DNA of 64,000 nucleotides from Eunapius fragilis (GCA_963681505.1 OY811974.1:12415144-12479143), one strand, 5' to 3'; shown: positions 33,301 to 46,045, counted from the stretch's first letter. The notes: generated by a model not told the origin, from the sequence alone. Program-made: numbers and translations.

Positions 33301-35500
33301 TCCATCAGTTCTTTTTCTTCATGAGATAGAACATAACTAATTTAGAGTATTTTGAAATAAGACCATTAGTGGTGTTACACAGTTTAGGAGGGGTATACTG
33401 TGTGGAGGAGGGTGTCTCCTGGATGGAAGGTAAAAAGGGGGAAGGAGATCCCTACGTCGAAGTGTGACATCTATGGAAGAGGGGGTGCCCTGATGTGGAG
33501 GAGCAAGGGGCACCTGCTGTGAAGTGGGTGGGAAATCCCATGTAAAAGAGGTGTCTACTGGTGGGGATGGAAGCCCTCATGTGGTGGAGCAAGTAGCATG
33601 CATCCAATGGTGGCCTTGTAATGGCCTGGGTGTCCCAACATATAGGGGCTACCATTGGTGGAGGTCCAAACGCAGCTTGCTAAGCTTTTTCAAAGCTACC
33701 ATTGTGTATGTATGTATGTGTGTATGTGTGTGTGTGTATGTGTGTGTGTGTGTATGTGTGTGTGTGTGCTTGTAGCATTGGTACCTTTTTGGAGGATTTA
33801 TTTTTGTGCAAGCTACTTGTGGACAGGTGGGAAGCCTTGCATAAGTGGCAGTGAAATTATTGCTTAGCCTATCTCAAAGATTTGGAAAGACTGGGCCACT
33901 GTAGAGTTTATACAGAGAGCATTCACTGATATGGCTTCTATTTACCCATGGGTATACACGCAGTACTGAGTTGGTATTTTACTTACAAGAAGCTTCAGGA
34001 CTAGTATATATACAAGAGCACCTAGATGGGGACATGACATTTGAGCCCCCCCCCCCCCCCCCCCCCCCCCATCATTCCAACTCTTTCATGACCACTATCA
34101 GCTGAAATAGAGGAGTCTTTAAAACCCTCCCAATTTGAGTACAGTGAATGGTATATGGGACATGTATAGTGGAGCCTCACGGGGGCCTCTGACAAACGTA
34201 TTGTGACATTTGCCCCCACAACCCCCGTGCTTCCTACCCCACTGACACCAGTCCAATACATGCAACACACAGTCCAGTTGCATGTGTGAAATACATCCAC
34301 ATCAGTGACATGGAGGCCTTTGGACATGACCATGTAGAGGAGGCCATGGGATATGAGCATACAGTGAAGGGCATGAGTCTGACAAGACATACTACCATTT
34401 TGTGCTGATACAATTATGACCACTAAAGTAATGTTACTTGCTCATGTAGGACCAAACATAAAGAGAATGAATCTGAATATAAACATAACAAAAATAGTTG
34501 AGAAAGAGGTAGGCTAGTGAAAGCACTGTAACCAAAAGAAAAAGTTCAAATCGACAAAGCATATGAGTGAATCTATGTAGCACACAACATAACAATTTAC
34601 AAGGTTTACAGCAAGGGGAAAAGAATAGTGTCTTATGGTGGAAAGAGTGTGAATAGTCATGACATGAGACGTGTGTATGTTCATGGGTGTGGTTCATGGG
34701 TGTGTGTGCCAGCCGTGCAGATGAAATGAAAAATGGTGGGTGTTATATGTGCCAGCAGAACGCATATCCCAATAATAAGGAAGGGTTACATGTGTTCCAG
34801 CCCGCATGTATCTTTAACTCGACCACGCCTCTCCCATAGCCTAGCTGATACACCGGGCACTATATATCATGGCTCTGACGTACTGTTATAGGTTGTAAGC
34901 CTATAAATGGCCACGCAATGAGTGGCACGCAAAGAGTATGACCAAATTGACAGGGACACGATTTCTACATGATGTTATGCACGCGTATCGGTACTGGTAG
35001 TACGTACCGTACAATCCTTGTCAACATATTACAAAAATAAATTGCACATCCTCCAAGAAAGAAAGGTTCCAATGCTACACACACAAACACTCACATCACA
35101 CACACAAACACACACACACACACACACACACGCACACTGAAATTCCAATGCTACTTACAAGAAGAATTAGTGGTTCAGGTGAGGATGACTGTCAAGTTTG
35201 TTGCTACACATATGACCAAATGTAAAAGCCTATGGAACTCACAGGTCTGTAATATGTTTGGAAGCAGCACTGCACCAGATCCAAAAACAGACATAAAATA
35301 TGACACCAAGTGCTGTAATCCTCAGAGGGTTTGTGACGGTATGTCTCGCAGAGTCCTAAACACAAAGGCATTAGCCTATCTATTTGCCACCATCTCATGT
35401 AAATCAACATTCCATGGGTGACTTCCATGGGTGGCTTTGCATCTGGGCATAGCAAACTGACAGTCATACCCACCAAAACCACTATTTCTAAGCAGCACTG

Positions 35501-35554
<54 letters not shown>

Positions 35555-37398
35555 GTGTGTGTGCGTGTCTATGTATAGCATTATACATGGGCCCCTTCTA
35601 GGAATCTGTGCTATTTATCTTTTGTGATATTACTTGTAGATCTACCACTCTGTAAGAGGGACTTTAGTAGACCTACTTTTGTATATAAGCCCGGCAGGAA
35701 TATTATTCCTGCTTTATCCCTAAAGACAAAGATCAGAGCCCTGGTATAACAAAGGATGGTAAAAAGATCTAAGTCTTTTTAAACCTCTCAATGGTACACA
35801 CTCAGAGCTTCAGCATATATAGTGATTGGCATGGGATACATGTAGTTGTGAGTGTTGTGTATATATGAGTTTGTGAGTGTGTAAATGGATGCATGTAATG
35901 GAATATGGGACATGAGGCATGGTACGTCATGATGTGGCAGGTACTGTGAGACAGGAACAAATAGTCCAGTACATACAACACATTTATCCAGTACATACAA
36001 CCAATGGGGGGAGGAGTTGGGAGGCGGGCCTTTCTCTGAAAAAATTGTTGGGGCTTTGCCCCCATAGCCTCCATGCTCCTATACCACTATGCAATCCAGT
36101 TACACACATGAAAAACACATCAGTCAGAATACAAATAGTTGAGAAAGAGGGTTGTATAGTAGGCCAGTGAAAGCACTGTAACCGAAAGACATAGAAAAAA
36201 AGTTCAACTAGACAAAGCTTATGAGTGAATCCATGTAGCACATAACAATATACAGGGTGTACAGCAAGGGGAAAAAATAGTGGAAAGAATTTGTATAAGT
36301 GGGACGTGAGACGTGTGTATGTGTTGGTTCATGAGTGTGTGTGTGCCAGCCATGCAGATGAAATGAAAAACGGTGGGCGTTTAAAATATATGTGCCAATT
36401 TACAGGGTGTACAGCAAGGGGAAAAGAATAGTGGAAAGAGTGTGTATAAGTGTGACGTGAGACGTGTGTACATGTATGTGTTGGTTGATGGGTGTGTGTG
36501 CGCCAGCCATGCAGATGAAATGAAAATCGGTGGGCGTTTAAAATATATGTGCCAGCAGAACGCAAATCCCGACAATAAGGAAGGGTTACATGTGTTCCAG
36601 CCTAGCTGCGCTGCATGTGTCTTTAACTCGACCACGCCTCTCCCATAGCCTAGCTGATACACCGTGCACTATATATCATGGCTCTGACGTATAGGTTGTG
36701 AGCCTATGAATGGCCACGCAATGAGTGACACCCAAGGAGTATGACCGAATCGACAGGACACATAAATTATGTTGTGCGCGCGCATCGGTACTGGTAATAC
36801 GTACCGTGTTTTTTGTATGGTGACGGTAACTGAATCCCACACATTTCGATCGCTTAACGAATCTTGTCAATTATAGAAGAGAACCACTGACGTTTGTAAA
36901 AACGGTGGTACTTCAGTTGTACAGGTTAATACAGTGGCATGGGCACGGGAGGTTATTGTATATTCATGTGCTCGGAGTAGCGGGAACCAGGTTGCAGTAG
37001 GCTAACGGCGCGGAATGAACGAAAAATGTGCAATTACTTTGCACAGCTGTATCTCCGTAACGGATCAAGTAAAAATTAACGAACAGGGCACATCGATAGG
37101 TACAGGACCCCTCTGCGTATAAACCGAATTTGAAGTTAATTGAGACGTCCTGCCGAAAGTTATAGTCAGTTTGAACCCCAAGGGGTATCGGACGTTGCAA
37201 CACTGGCACGAAGCTAATGCAAGACTCCAAAATCTATTCTACCTTATAGAAATGGTGTAGTATGAAGTGTTGAAAATAGGAAGTCAATGGCGTGTACCGT
37301 TCCGAAGTTATAGCGATTCAAACGTGAGTCATTTTTATAACTTTAAAATTATATAGCGAAGGGCCATTTTCTCGGAGACTGTCCCATATATATATATA

Positions 37399-38068
37399 CA
37401 AAACCGCCATGACCCGTTTTTCTTTTTCACCATCACTACAGGCGATGACCATGGACTATTACTTTGGCGAATGACCCCTTTTGACAGCATCTTCTCCACT
37501 TCAGTATTTACTGCAGATTTCAAACTTTCTGCTTGGCGTCGTATGGGTTGTCGGATCGGATTTCCTGAAGTGTTAATACCATGCTTCACCACACTTGTTC
37601 TTCCAAGAGATCCATCCTCTGATACGAAAATGTTACCAAATGACTTCAGAAGACTCTGCATCTCTTTCTTTTCCCCTACAGTAATGTCAGATGAATTCAG
37701 ATTTGGTTCCAGCACATTTGAGTTGTAGTTGACAGATAGTGACACTGAGTCATTCACTAAAGCGCGATGTTCCTGTGTGGGACAAATTCAGCCAGTGTAG
37801 TTCCTTTGTACACTGTAACAGCTGTAGGACTGACATTCATCACTTGTATTAGGACTGAACTATTAGAAGACACCTTTCCCAAGGACCGAGCAACACAAAG
37901 ATGCTTAGGCAATCCAACTGTTACTGGTTCAACCAACCCTTCCTCTACTTCTGTTTCTCTGCCAAACCCACTAGGCAACATACCATTCACCAGTCCTACT
38001 GACCTCCCAGGAATGTGCAGATCCTCCGAAGAATGTACAAAGATGTTGTGAATGGCAGCAGATACCAT
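37399..38068 (-). pseudogene. Ty3/gypsy pol, part 1 (region before RT and RT start)
   Basis: Minus strand: 38068-37757 encodes a segment of the type found between protease and RT (GTTLAEFVP); 37757-37399 encodes the RT entry (VKHGINTSG, PIRRQ, MLSKGVIRQSNSPWSSPVV, VKKKNGSWRFC). It breaks at the nested element and resumes at 30790 in the conserved motif that normally follows, in the same frame. A stop and frame change separates the two open frames at about 37757. Gag and LTR were not recognised. Confidence 0.85.
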
Positions 38069-38755
38069 GCGGCTCAGTTAGCAATGAGTATCATTATATT
38101 GAATGATACAAGTTTTCCTCTGTTGTCTAAGGTCCAAGGCGATGTTTTGGTAATACTGTACCACCCGAGCATCAACCTACGTCTGCCTGATATCGCTATG
38201 CATTTGTCATGTCCATGGCCCGTCCTCCATGTAGGCATTGGACTGGTGGTATGTAAATGGGGTTCCACTTTTCCAACCTACAAGGCAATGTTCTGTAAAT
38301 CATTTAGCATCTGCTTAGATCTGTGTCGCATTTCTGAGCATGTGACATGGTCATCGCCTAACTCCCTTGAGGACCATGGCTATGTCACACTTCTGAGAGT
38401 GAGGGTGTCCCACTGTGTGACCAAAATAAGTGATGTTCTGGTAATCCTGCACCATCATAGCATCTGCTTAGTTCTGTGTAACATTTCTGAGCATTTGAAA
38501 TTGTCATGGCCCACCCGCTTGGGGACCATGGCTATGTCACACTTCTGAGATGAGTATTCCACTGTGTGACCAAAATAAGCTATATATATTATATCTTCTG
38601 GTAATGCTGCATCACAACTTCTAACTACTTGGGCAGTACACTTGTACATCAAAACATATGTACATGTATACGTTTAAAAACTACTTGGGTAGTTTTTTTG
38701 GTTCGAATAGCACGTTTTCGCCTCATCCCAAGTTATTGCATGAGTGTGAAATGTG
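38069..38755. repeat. Direct tandem duplication of about 160 bp
   Basis: 38310-38420 and 38460-38560 are similar direct copies (CATCTGCTTAG.TCTGTGT, ATTTCTGAGCAT, ACCATGGCTATGTCACACTT, GTGTGACCAAAATAAG). No gene recognised. 38600-38755 is unannotated flank. Confidence 0.7.
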
Positions 38756-39040
38756 TATGCATTTCACATTTGCGTAATTTACATGGGTTGCTCACTTGTT
38801 TGCATCAGAGAGGAGTGAGGAAAAAAGGTCCGGACGGGAAACTATTTTCACATTTTGGAATGGCCTTACATTCATTTCTACGGGCGGTTAAAAACGGGAG
38901 CCTGACTTTATTTGGAGACGGTGACCTTTGAAATGGACATCATTATACGATTTTGTTCATCTCATAAACTAATTTGTTCTTCCAACATTAACCACACACA
39001 AATTCCTTGTGGGTCGACATGGAACCGAAGCGTGCATGCG

Positions 39041-39047
39041 TATAAAA
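39041..39047 (+). promoter_or_regulatory. TATA box of secreted protein gene B
   Basis: TATAAAA 72 bases before the start codon, with the same downstream leader as gene A. Confidence 0.65.
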
Positions 39048-39112
39048 AGCGCGGCACTAATACAGCATGTTACTATACTCAACTTTGTTCATCTTGAGTT
39101 ATACATTCAGAC

Positions 39113-40069
39113 ATGCGTACTGCTACGACAGCAATATGCTTCGCTACTGCCAGCTGTCTTCTGTACGTGGCCCTCGCAGTTCCTGATCGTACAATGAAAG
39201 CGCGGGAACATCACAAAGCTGCGGTTTCCGCCGGTACCTACGTGTACAGCAACATGGAGGAATATCTTGAAACTTCAAATCCAGCAACGAGGGAAGGAGT
39301 GACGAAAGTAGTAGAATCGGATTATGAACTATCTGAAAGAAAAGAGGCGGAGGGTGTAGCTGATATCAGTGGTGTTCTCACTTCCAATGTTCCCTTTCCC
39401 CCTGATGTACCAAGTTTCACAAATGCGTGGAAAAAAGTGGGCTATTTGGACATGACAGATCCAACCCAGCAATGCCCACCATCGTGGAGCAAGATCCCAT
39501 CACCGCGAGCTTCATGCGGAAAGAAGAGTACCGGAGGAGCATGCGACTCATTGACGATAGGAACTTCCGGAGCTAGCTACCAGACAGTTTGCGGGAGGTT
39601 CCGCGGTTATCAAGTTGGAACGCCCGACGCATTCGCCTGGCAATGTAGCAGCGTATCAATCGAAAACACGTATGTTGACGGGATGAGCATCACCTACGGA
39701 TTGCCAGGGCAAAGGAAACACATATTTACTTACGCAGCCGCTGTTTTCGAAACGCAAGCCGGACCTCCTACCTGTCCCTGTGCTGGGGGGCAGGCCGCTC
39801 CTTCCTTCGTAGGTTCCGACTTCTACTGCGAGTCAGGCAACCCTGGATCGACCGCAGATGGCAGAACGATGTTCTCTGCCGACGTGCTATGGGATGGACA
39901 ACAGTGCAATGGACTCGAGGCTACGTGTTGCAATCCACCTAACCTCGCTTGGTTTTGTAAGACGCTCCCTGCTCCCATCACCGGAGACTTGGAGGTTCGA
40001 ATGTGCATGGACGAACCCACCAGCAACGAAAACATGGCGCTGGAGTTTTTCGAGCTCTACATAAAATGA
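39113..40069 (+). CDS. Secreted cysteine-rich protein, uncharacterised family, copy B (318 aa)
   Basis: Single exon, stop TGA. Same architecture as copy A: signal peptide (MRTATTAICFATASCLLYVA), acidic region, then the cysteine-rich domain with the same conserved blocks. It differs from A by a small insertion after the signal peptide (KAREHH), an extra Val before ESDYELSERK, and substitutions such as GMKST to GKKST, HSSSV to CSSSV (a gained cysteine) and CKPPN to CNPPN. Both frames are intact and differences are few, so duplication is recent or the copies are under selection or gene conversion. Likely exported; role unknown. Confidence 0.88.
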   Translation: MRTATTAICFATASCLLYVALAVPDRTMKAREHHKAAVSAGTYVYSNMEEYLETSNPATREGVTKVVESDYELSERKEAEGVADISGVLTSNVPFPPDVPSFTNAWKKVGYLDMTDPTQQCPPSWSKIPSPRASCGKKSTGGACDSLTIGTSGASYQTVCGRFRGYQVGTPDAFAWQCSSVSIENTYVDGMSITYGLPGQRKHIFTYAAAVFETQAGPPTCPCAGGQAAPSFVGSDFYCESGNPGSTADGRTMFSADVLWDGQQCNGLEATCCNPPNLAWFCKTLPAPITGDLEVRMCMDEPTSNENMALEFFELYIK

Positions 40070-40190
40070 ATTTTAGCTGAATGAATGTATATTCCTGCAA
40101 TAGTGTAGTGTGAGGGTGCACACTTATAACATGCAGTATCGCGATTTCATTTTTTAATGCTAGTTCTGTATGATATCGCTGTCCATGCAC

Positions 40191-40898
40191 GTACGGAGAA
40201 ATGGCCCATACATCGGCGGTCATCTTGCATTTTATTTCAAATTGAATTCTAAATAAACTCAAAATATACTAAAAATTGGTCTGAATTCGATTTGTATTTT
40301 TCGGTGCGTAATAAATATGAAGTGTTGTACAAAAATCAAGACAAATTTTTAATTACTATCGCAGGTAATTATAAATTCAACACTGCCGTTAGCTTCAGAT
40401 CAATAACTGCATTAAGCAGCATTTCGTTAATAAACTAATATACACTTCGCATGCACCTCAGGCAAGCCCCACCCCATCCGACGAGGGGTGGATGCGCATC
40501 AATTAGCACATTGACGACCAACCACATTTTTGAAGGTGGGTTATGTACAATTGCGGAAGTGCAGAATGGCACATTGTTACTGTTACAGAAGTGGCGGATA
40601 TGCATCAGTACTATGCTTACATATAGTACACGTCACGTTCAACATTATTAGTTGTTTAAACTTAACGCGCTGACACCGATAGGGGCGGGGACTGCGATCG
40701 CATACTGTACTCCTTCCCCATAATTCAGGAACCGCAGTATACCGCCACAATCATGATCTCATCCTTTGATCACAACCTGTTCGTACTGTCTGAAAGTACT
40801 GCCCTATAAAAGTTAGGAGCGCATATTCGTATGGGCCTAATAGGGGTGGTCCGTGCTATGAAAGGAACGGTGAGTCTCAAATTATTTAATGCTTGAGT
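40191..40898. other. Intergenic, no gene seen
   Basis: AT-rich sequence; no supported coding region, RNA or repeat beyond short homopolymers. Confidence 0.5.
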
Positions 40899-41320
40899 GC
40901 TTATGTGTCTTGTGGCTTCTTGGGGTGCATAAATTTGTATATACATGTACGCCACTAGTATGCTATGCTCTTTACATCTACTATTGTATGGTGCTTGGGT
41001 TTTAGCATACTGGCTTCATCTCCTGGAAAACATCAGCTAGAATGACTTCAGGCAACATGGCCACCATGTGATCAAGCATATAGGCGAGTTAATGTTGTCC
41101 TGCACAGTATTATACTCACCACACACATAACCCACAGATACTAACAAGTGTGCACTCCCATGGGTGCTCCCAGCTTTTCTAGAGGGGGGGGGGGGGGGGG
41201 TGCGCCAATTATAGGGAGGTGGGCGGGAGAGGCGCATGGACATAGAAATACTGGGACAGGGTTAAATTATTTAACAGGCATTTATTAGAAGGGGGTGGGG
41301 GTGGGGCGCCATTGAGTCTC

Positions 41321-41351
<31 letters not shown>

Positions 41352-41900
41352 CCTTGTGGGTGCCCATGACTCAAGTTCACAAAACACACAGTCTTGTGTA
41401 TCCTTTTTGCTTATGTGTCTTGTGGCTTCTTGGGGTGCATAAATTTGTATATACATGTATGCTATGCTCTTTACATCTACCATTGTATGGTGCTTGGGTT
41501 TTAGCATACTGGCTTCATCTCCTGGGAAACATCAGCTAGTATGACTTCAGGCAACATGGCCACCATGTGATCAAGCATACAGGTGAGTTAATGTTGTCCT
41601 GAACAAGTATTATACTCACCATCACACACGTAACCCACAGATACTAAAACAAATGTTACACTCCCCATGGGTGCCCCCAGCTTTTCTAGAATGGGTGGGG
41701 GGGCAGAGGTGAGGGGAGGGGCACCAATTATAGGGAGGTGGGCAGGGGGGAGGCACATGTAAGTAGAAATCAATACTGGGACAGGGGTTAAATTATTTAA
41801 CAAGCATTTATTACAAGGGGTTGGGGATGGGGTGCCATTGAGTCTCAAAATGGGAGGGGGGGGGGTTGCCCATGACTCAAAACACACAGTCACACTCAGA
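40899..41900. repeat. Two tandem copies of a 510-bp unit
   Basis: 40899-41397 and 41409-41900 are direct copies at a 510-bp period (both begin CTTATGTGTCTTGTGGCTTC). Each has G homopolymers near the middle and end (for example about 41186-41200 and 41327-41351). Non-coding. Confidence 0.88.
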
Positions 41901-41984
41901 ATTCTATATTACTCACCCAACACACCAAATAACATTTCCCCCCCCCCCCCCCCCCCAAAATGAGTGTACACTCCCAGCATACAC

Positions 41985-42760
41985 AACTATATGACCCCCC
42001 ATCAGCATACACACCCAACTCATATTCTCCACCAACCACATACCAGTACACACTAGCAACAGTGTGTACATTCCCAATGACCCTACACACCAGTATATAG
42101 TTTCATTGATGGGCAGGAGTGCCCCACACCTCCCATATTTTTACCCCTCTTGGCAATGAAGGGATAACAAGTTACACAACCCATGCACAGAATTGGCTTG
42201 CTTGATATGAAGTCCTCCTAAAAGTTTCAACTTAACATATGTCTCTTCCACACACACACACACACACCCCCGCCCACTGATGTTTTTTCTCGATGATGGA
42301 TTATGTCACTTGTTATCCCTTAATAGCAGCATGTACACACCAGGTTACCCCACTGGCACACCAGCACAGCATATAGCCAGCCAACCACCTAACCTACTCG
42401 TCGTTAGACCAACATGAATTTATATCACACACACACACACTCACACACACACCAATAGCTCTACATATCACACACTAGAGCAGTGAGCATAACAGTGAAC
42501 ACTACCACCAGCACACAGTCCCACACACTGGGTTTCTTAAAACCATTAGAGGGGGAATTTATTTGTTGCTAAGGCAACTCTGAGGTTGTATCACTTATTG
42601 CCAAGGAAGGGCAACAATATGGCAAATGCCCCACATGCACTCCATACACCAACTCATATGTACACCAAAGGCATGCACTATATGTAACAACATTTATCAC
42701 ATATTCAGTTCCCTTCATACATGTACCCATAATTCTGCCTTACATGCATGTGGTGTGTTC
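41985..42760. repeat. Dispersed repeat R2, copy 2
   Basis: Same-orientation match to 23090-23690, with CA tracts replacing the C homopolymer at about 42250. Its right part is included in the 8.9-kb duplicated segment. Confidence 0.8.
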
Positions 42761-43618
42761 TTAGCCTACCCCTATCAGAGGTCATCAACAGCTAAGAACA
42801 CGAACAGTTATTTTTCCTACTCTACATGAAATGCTCCCTAGATGGTTGTATGATCAATGTGATACAGCCAGCATGACAAAAAAGCTTCAGCAACAACTCA
42901 AATAGAAGGGACCTTGCATGCTTTGTGTGGTCATCATGTAGCTACAAGGCTCTAATACAATTAGAAAAGGGGCAGATTACGAAGCGCTACCGTACACGCA
43001 AAACAGCGAATAAACAGTGAATTTCATAGCGGGTTTGCTAAGTACACCAACAGTTTCTTTTGTACCAGGTGAATATAATTATTTTTCCGCTGCTGCGAAT
43101 GTGATAATTACCACTGGAGCAAGCGGCTACTGTACAGATGCCTGTACATGTAATAATATAACATCCAGCCATTTTTGCTGCTGAGTATCTACATGTGTGA
43201 GGTGTACTGGTATGTCATCATAATGTGTAGGTGATGGTCTGTGTACATGTTATGGTGTGTAGGTATGGTGGCCTGATAGGTTGCACTCATGTCTGATGTG
43301 CTTCAAGTGTTTATAGTGTTGTGCTCAAGACATTATGGTACCTCTGTTTTGCTTAAAGCAATGACACAATTAACGTTTTGACCATAAGCAAGAAGAGTGT
43401 ATACACTATGAGGATGATGAATACTGGTCGAGAGGGAATTAAAACTATGCGAAGAATATGAAAAGCAACACTGTCAAGATGTCATCCATGCACTAGTACT
43501 AGATATGTGTTGGCACATTACTAGTACTGTACAACGACGATGGGAAAACACAATGCTGGTTAGACTAAAAATAAATGTGGTACGCGTGTCTAATATGTCC
43601 ATCCTGGGGGGAGTATGA

Positions 43619-43620
43619 AC

Positions 43621-43696
<76 letters not shown>

Positions 43697-43866
43697 CTCC
43701 AAAGCGAGGTTTAATACCGTCACCATTGAGTAAGTATATACAGTACGGGGGCGAATACAGAGCCTGAAGCTTACAGTTCCCCCCCCCCCCCCCCCCCCCT
43801 CTTTGCGTATCGCAGGTCTGACCTGCCGGTAAACCCCCCTTTGCGAAAATCGTGTATCCGCCCCTG
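43619..43866. mobile_element. G1-family MITE remnant with C homopolymers (duplicate about 52703-52942)
   Basis: The right end reads as the complement of CAGGGGCGGATACACG, like the 16-bp ends of the elements at 13446 and 17411, and the interior contains the complement of a GCGATACGCAAAGAGGGGG phrase shared with them. Two C homopolymers (about 70 and 19 bases) lie inside. I could not find the left terminus, so the element is truncated or obscured by the C run. Confidence 0.6.
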
Positions 43867-44639
43867 CTGTATGATGCATTATGTTATTGCAAGGTCACCT
43901 ATTAACCAAATTCGACCCCCTCTTCCTGAAGGCCCGCTTACCCCATTGAAGCTTTGTTAGAAATACCCATTCGTCTATTGAAAGAAGTGTTCGTGGCAAA
44001 CTCCTTTGTGTAATCACTACCTAGCTCCGTCTTTGTAATAACATAATCCCAATTAGTGCAACCTAGCCACTCCTACATGTGGTCATGCATGCCAGTACAT
44101 TACTTTGGTCATTTAACTACAGCATCAAAAAGCAGCTAGGTCTGGGCACGGCTGACTGACGATAAGTGGCACGTGATGATCGTGACCAATTCAACGGAAG
44201 TGCGATTTGAAGACCCTAAGCTCTAAAAAAAAATGATGATAAATAAGTACACTGACTGCTCTCATATAATCCGTTAGCACCTAAGGAAAATATCATTTGG
44301 TTGGGAAAACTATTGATGACTGAATAACGAAATGAGATAAAATGAATGACATTGGGAACCTTGCATAATTAATGTGGAAAGTGCGGATATAAGTACCTAA
44401 GATGCCAAAAAAATGTCAAATAGTCCCCACATTGCAAATCCGAGAGCAACTATCAATACATTTTCTATGGACATTGAAATACGCAAGTGAGCCAAATACC
44501 ACGTAATCCTTTTTGACCACCAATTTCTCGATATGACTGCACATGTAGGACCCAAATGAGAGTGGACACCTGAGGAGCGTGTTCCTTCCGTGACAGGAAG
44601 GTGGAAGCGAGTTTGGGAGTTTGGGTAGTCTCGTATTTA

Positions 44640-45440
44640 GACCCTCGTACGTCACAGCTGGTTCTGTGGGTGTTCCCTGCGTGGTGTTTAGGTTTGTCCT
44701 TGGTGTGTAGGTGTGCAGGTGTGTGCCTGTGTCCCTAGTGTGTAAGGTAGGTGTGTTGGTGTGTCCTTGGTGTGTGCGTGTGTCCCTTGTGTGAAAGTGT
44801 GTTCTTGGTGTGTAGGGTGTGTGTGTCCCCGGTTCTGTGGCTATTTCCCTGGTGTGTGGGTATAACTAGGTGTGTCCCTATAGTGAAAACATCTGCACAC
44901 CAGGGACACACCTACAAAACACCAGGGACACATCTACATACCTGCACTGCAGTCCTCAACTGACTGATCATGAGTCAAGAAAAGTCATTGTCAGGTCAAA
45001 CAATATGACTATCCACAATGACAGTCATGCAGTCATGACTTTTTGTTTTTTAAAATGATCGTAGAATCATTATCATATGTGGTGCTAACAATATCATTAG
45101 CTCCTTGAATGCCAATTGGCTTTAAAAATAATAAAATGGGCTATAAATTGATAGGCATCAGCTATGCATGCATGCGTATGTACAAATCCACCGAGACCGT
45201 ATACTTGTTGTTAAAATGCATTCTTTTGCAGTGCATTGTGCGCGCGGCTAGCATGCGGCGTTTGCACGCAAGCTACACACAAATGCAAATGCTTTTAGCT
45301 ATGAGTGTTGGGGGGGGGGGGGGGGGAGTGCATGAAGCCATCCATTCATTAGCACTTATAACTGACGTTAAACCATCCTGCTACGTAGGGCCTTATATGG
45401 TGAAAAATTCAAGTCACTCTATAGTATCATATGCTATAGC
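44640..45440 (-). repeat. Repeat R3, inverted copy (duplicate 53700-54510)
   Basis: Reverse complement of 24600-25640, with the GTGTGTAGGTGTGTCC form of the minisatellite at 44640-44940 and a G homopolymer at about 45310-45326. Non-coding. Confidence 0.8.
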
Positions 45441-45796
45441 AAAGTAAACAGTCCAAGCATGATGTCTTCTGGTACCTAATGTTTCAACTTCTGGAGGACA
45501 TAATGGCGGATTCCGGCGAGTGTCTGTGTAGGACAGTTCCTGAGCATACACAGGCATCTTACACTTCCCGAAAGGCCCATGCACCTAGAGTACCTAAATA
45601 ACGTAACAAAAGAGCACAACATGGTTTGCGTGCGAGTCTTACCTTGGTCGTTCAAGATTGTACGCGTCACCAAACATCACAGGGACAGTCCACAAATCTG
45701 TTAACATCAAATCCTGAGTATTCCAACGTGCCTTGAATTCGTCCAAGTCATTTTGATTCAATTGTGAGAAACAATCCCTTACATGACTCTACACTG

Positions 45797-46045
45797 TTAA
45801 ATAAAGGTGTTACCGCAACACACTTAGGGGTGTTCGTACGCCTGTTTAGGAATAACACCCCCTGGGGTGTAGTAGTAATCCGCTCAGGAGTGTTACAGCC
45901 AACACCCCGAAGTGTGCCAAGTGCACACTATTGGGTGTTGACAAACGTATCAAATCTCGCATATTTATCGTTATTTATGATCCTAACATAAATTAATTGT
46001 AATAAACTATACAACAACAGGTTCAATTGATTTTAATAAAATGTT
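45797..46045. repeat. GTGTT/AACAC-rich repeat R4 (also 51132-51300, 54860-55100, 60203-60440)
   Basis: About 170-240 bp. Two diverged direct copies lie 5.3 kb apart within the 8.9-kb segment and flank the coiled-coil and TRAF-like remnants. Shared phrases: GGTGTTACCGCAACAC, GTGTTCGTACGCCTG, TTAGGA.TAACACCC, AGTGTTA.AGCCAACAC. Regular alternation of GTGTT and AACAC gives several small hairpins. Direct orientation could suggest solo or paired terminal repeats, but no retroelement genes lie between them. Confidence 0.75.

Larger units (their letters stand above)
30797..37398. mobile_element. 6.6-kb long-inverted-arm (foldback) element nested in gypsy RT
   Basis: Left arm about 30811-32970 and right arm about 35080-37386 are reverse complements at high identity (for example GGGACAGTCTCCGAGAAAAT at 30809 and its complement at the right end). 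Both outer ends run into (TA)n. Immediately outside, the two halves of one gypsy reverse transcriptase abut a shared TATA, so this is an insertion into a TA-type site. The middle (32970-35080) holds an M1 MITE, GT tracts, a C homopolymer at 34048-34071 and a third partial copy of arm sequence (about 34640-35040, right-arm orientation). The right arm contains a 125-bp tandem duplication (36290-36550). No transposase or other gene is visible, so it is non-autonomous or not a classical transposon. Confidence 0.85.
38755..40190 (+). repeat. Inverted duplication partner of 25690-27290
   Basis: The whole segment including 5' flank, gene B and about 110 bases of 3' flank is the reverse complement of 25690-27290 with small differences. 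The two copies are 12-13 kb apart and face each other across the gypsy and foldback elements. Confidence 0.88.

Noticed and set aside
30964-37230. 88-codon frame conserved in both foldback arms (30964-31230 plus, 37230-36964 minus)
   Set aside because: The frame is preserved because the arms are nearly identical; it opens with a TTG codon, not ATG, and has no recognisable product. Left as a curiosity only.
28237-38068. Search for gypsy LTRs and gag
   Set aside because: No pair of direct repeats with TG...CA ends and no zinc-knuckle (CxxCxxxHxxxxC) was found in the flanks, so none is annotated.
43565-43879. Gly-rich minus frame of 104 codons and its duplicate at 52645-52956
   Set aside because: They are created by long C homopolymers in a MITE remnant.
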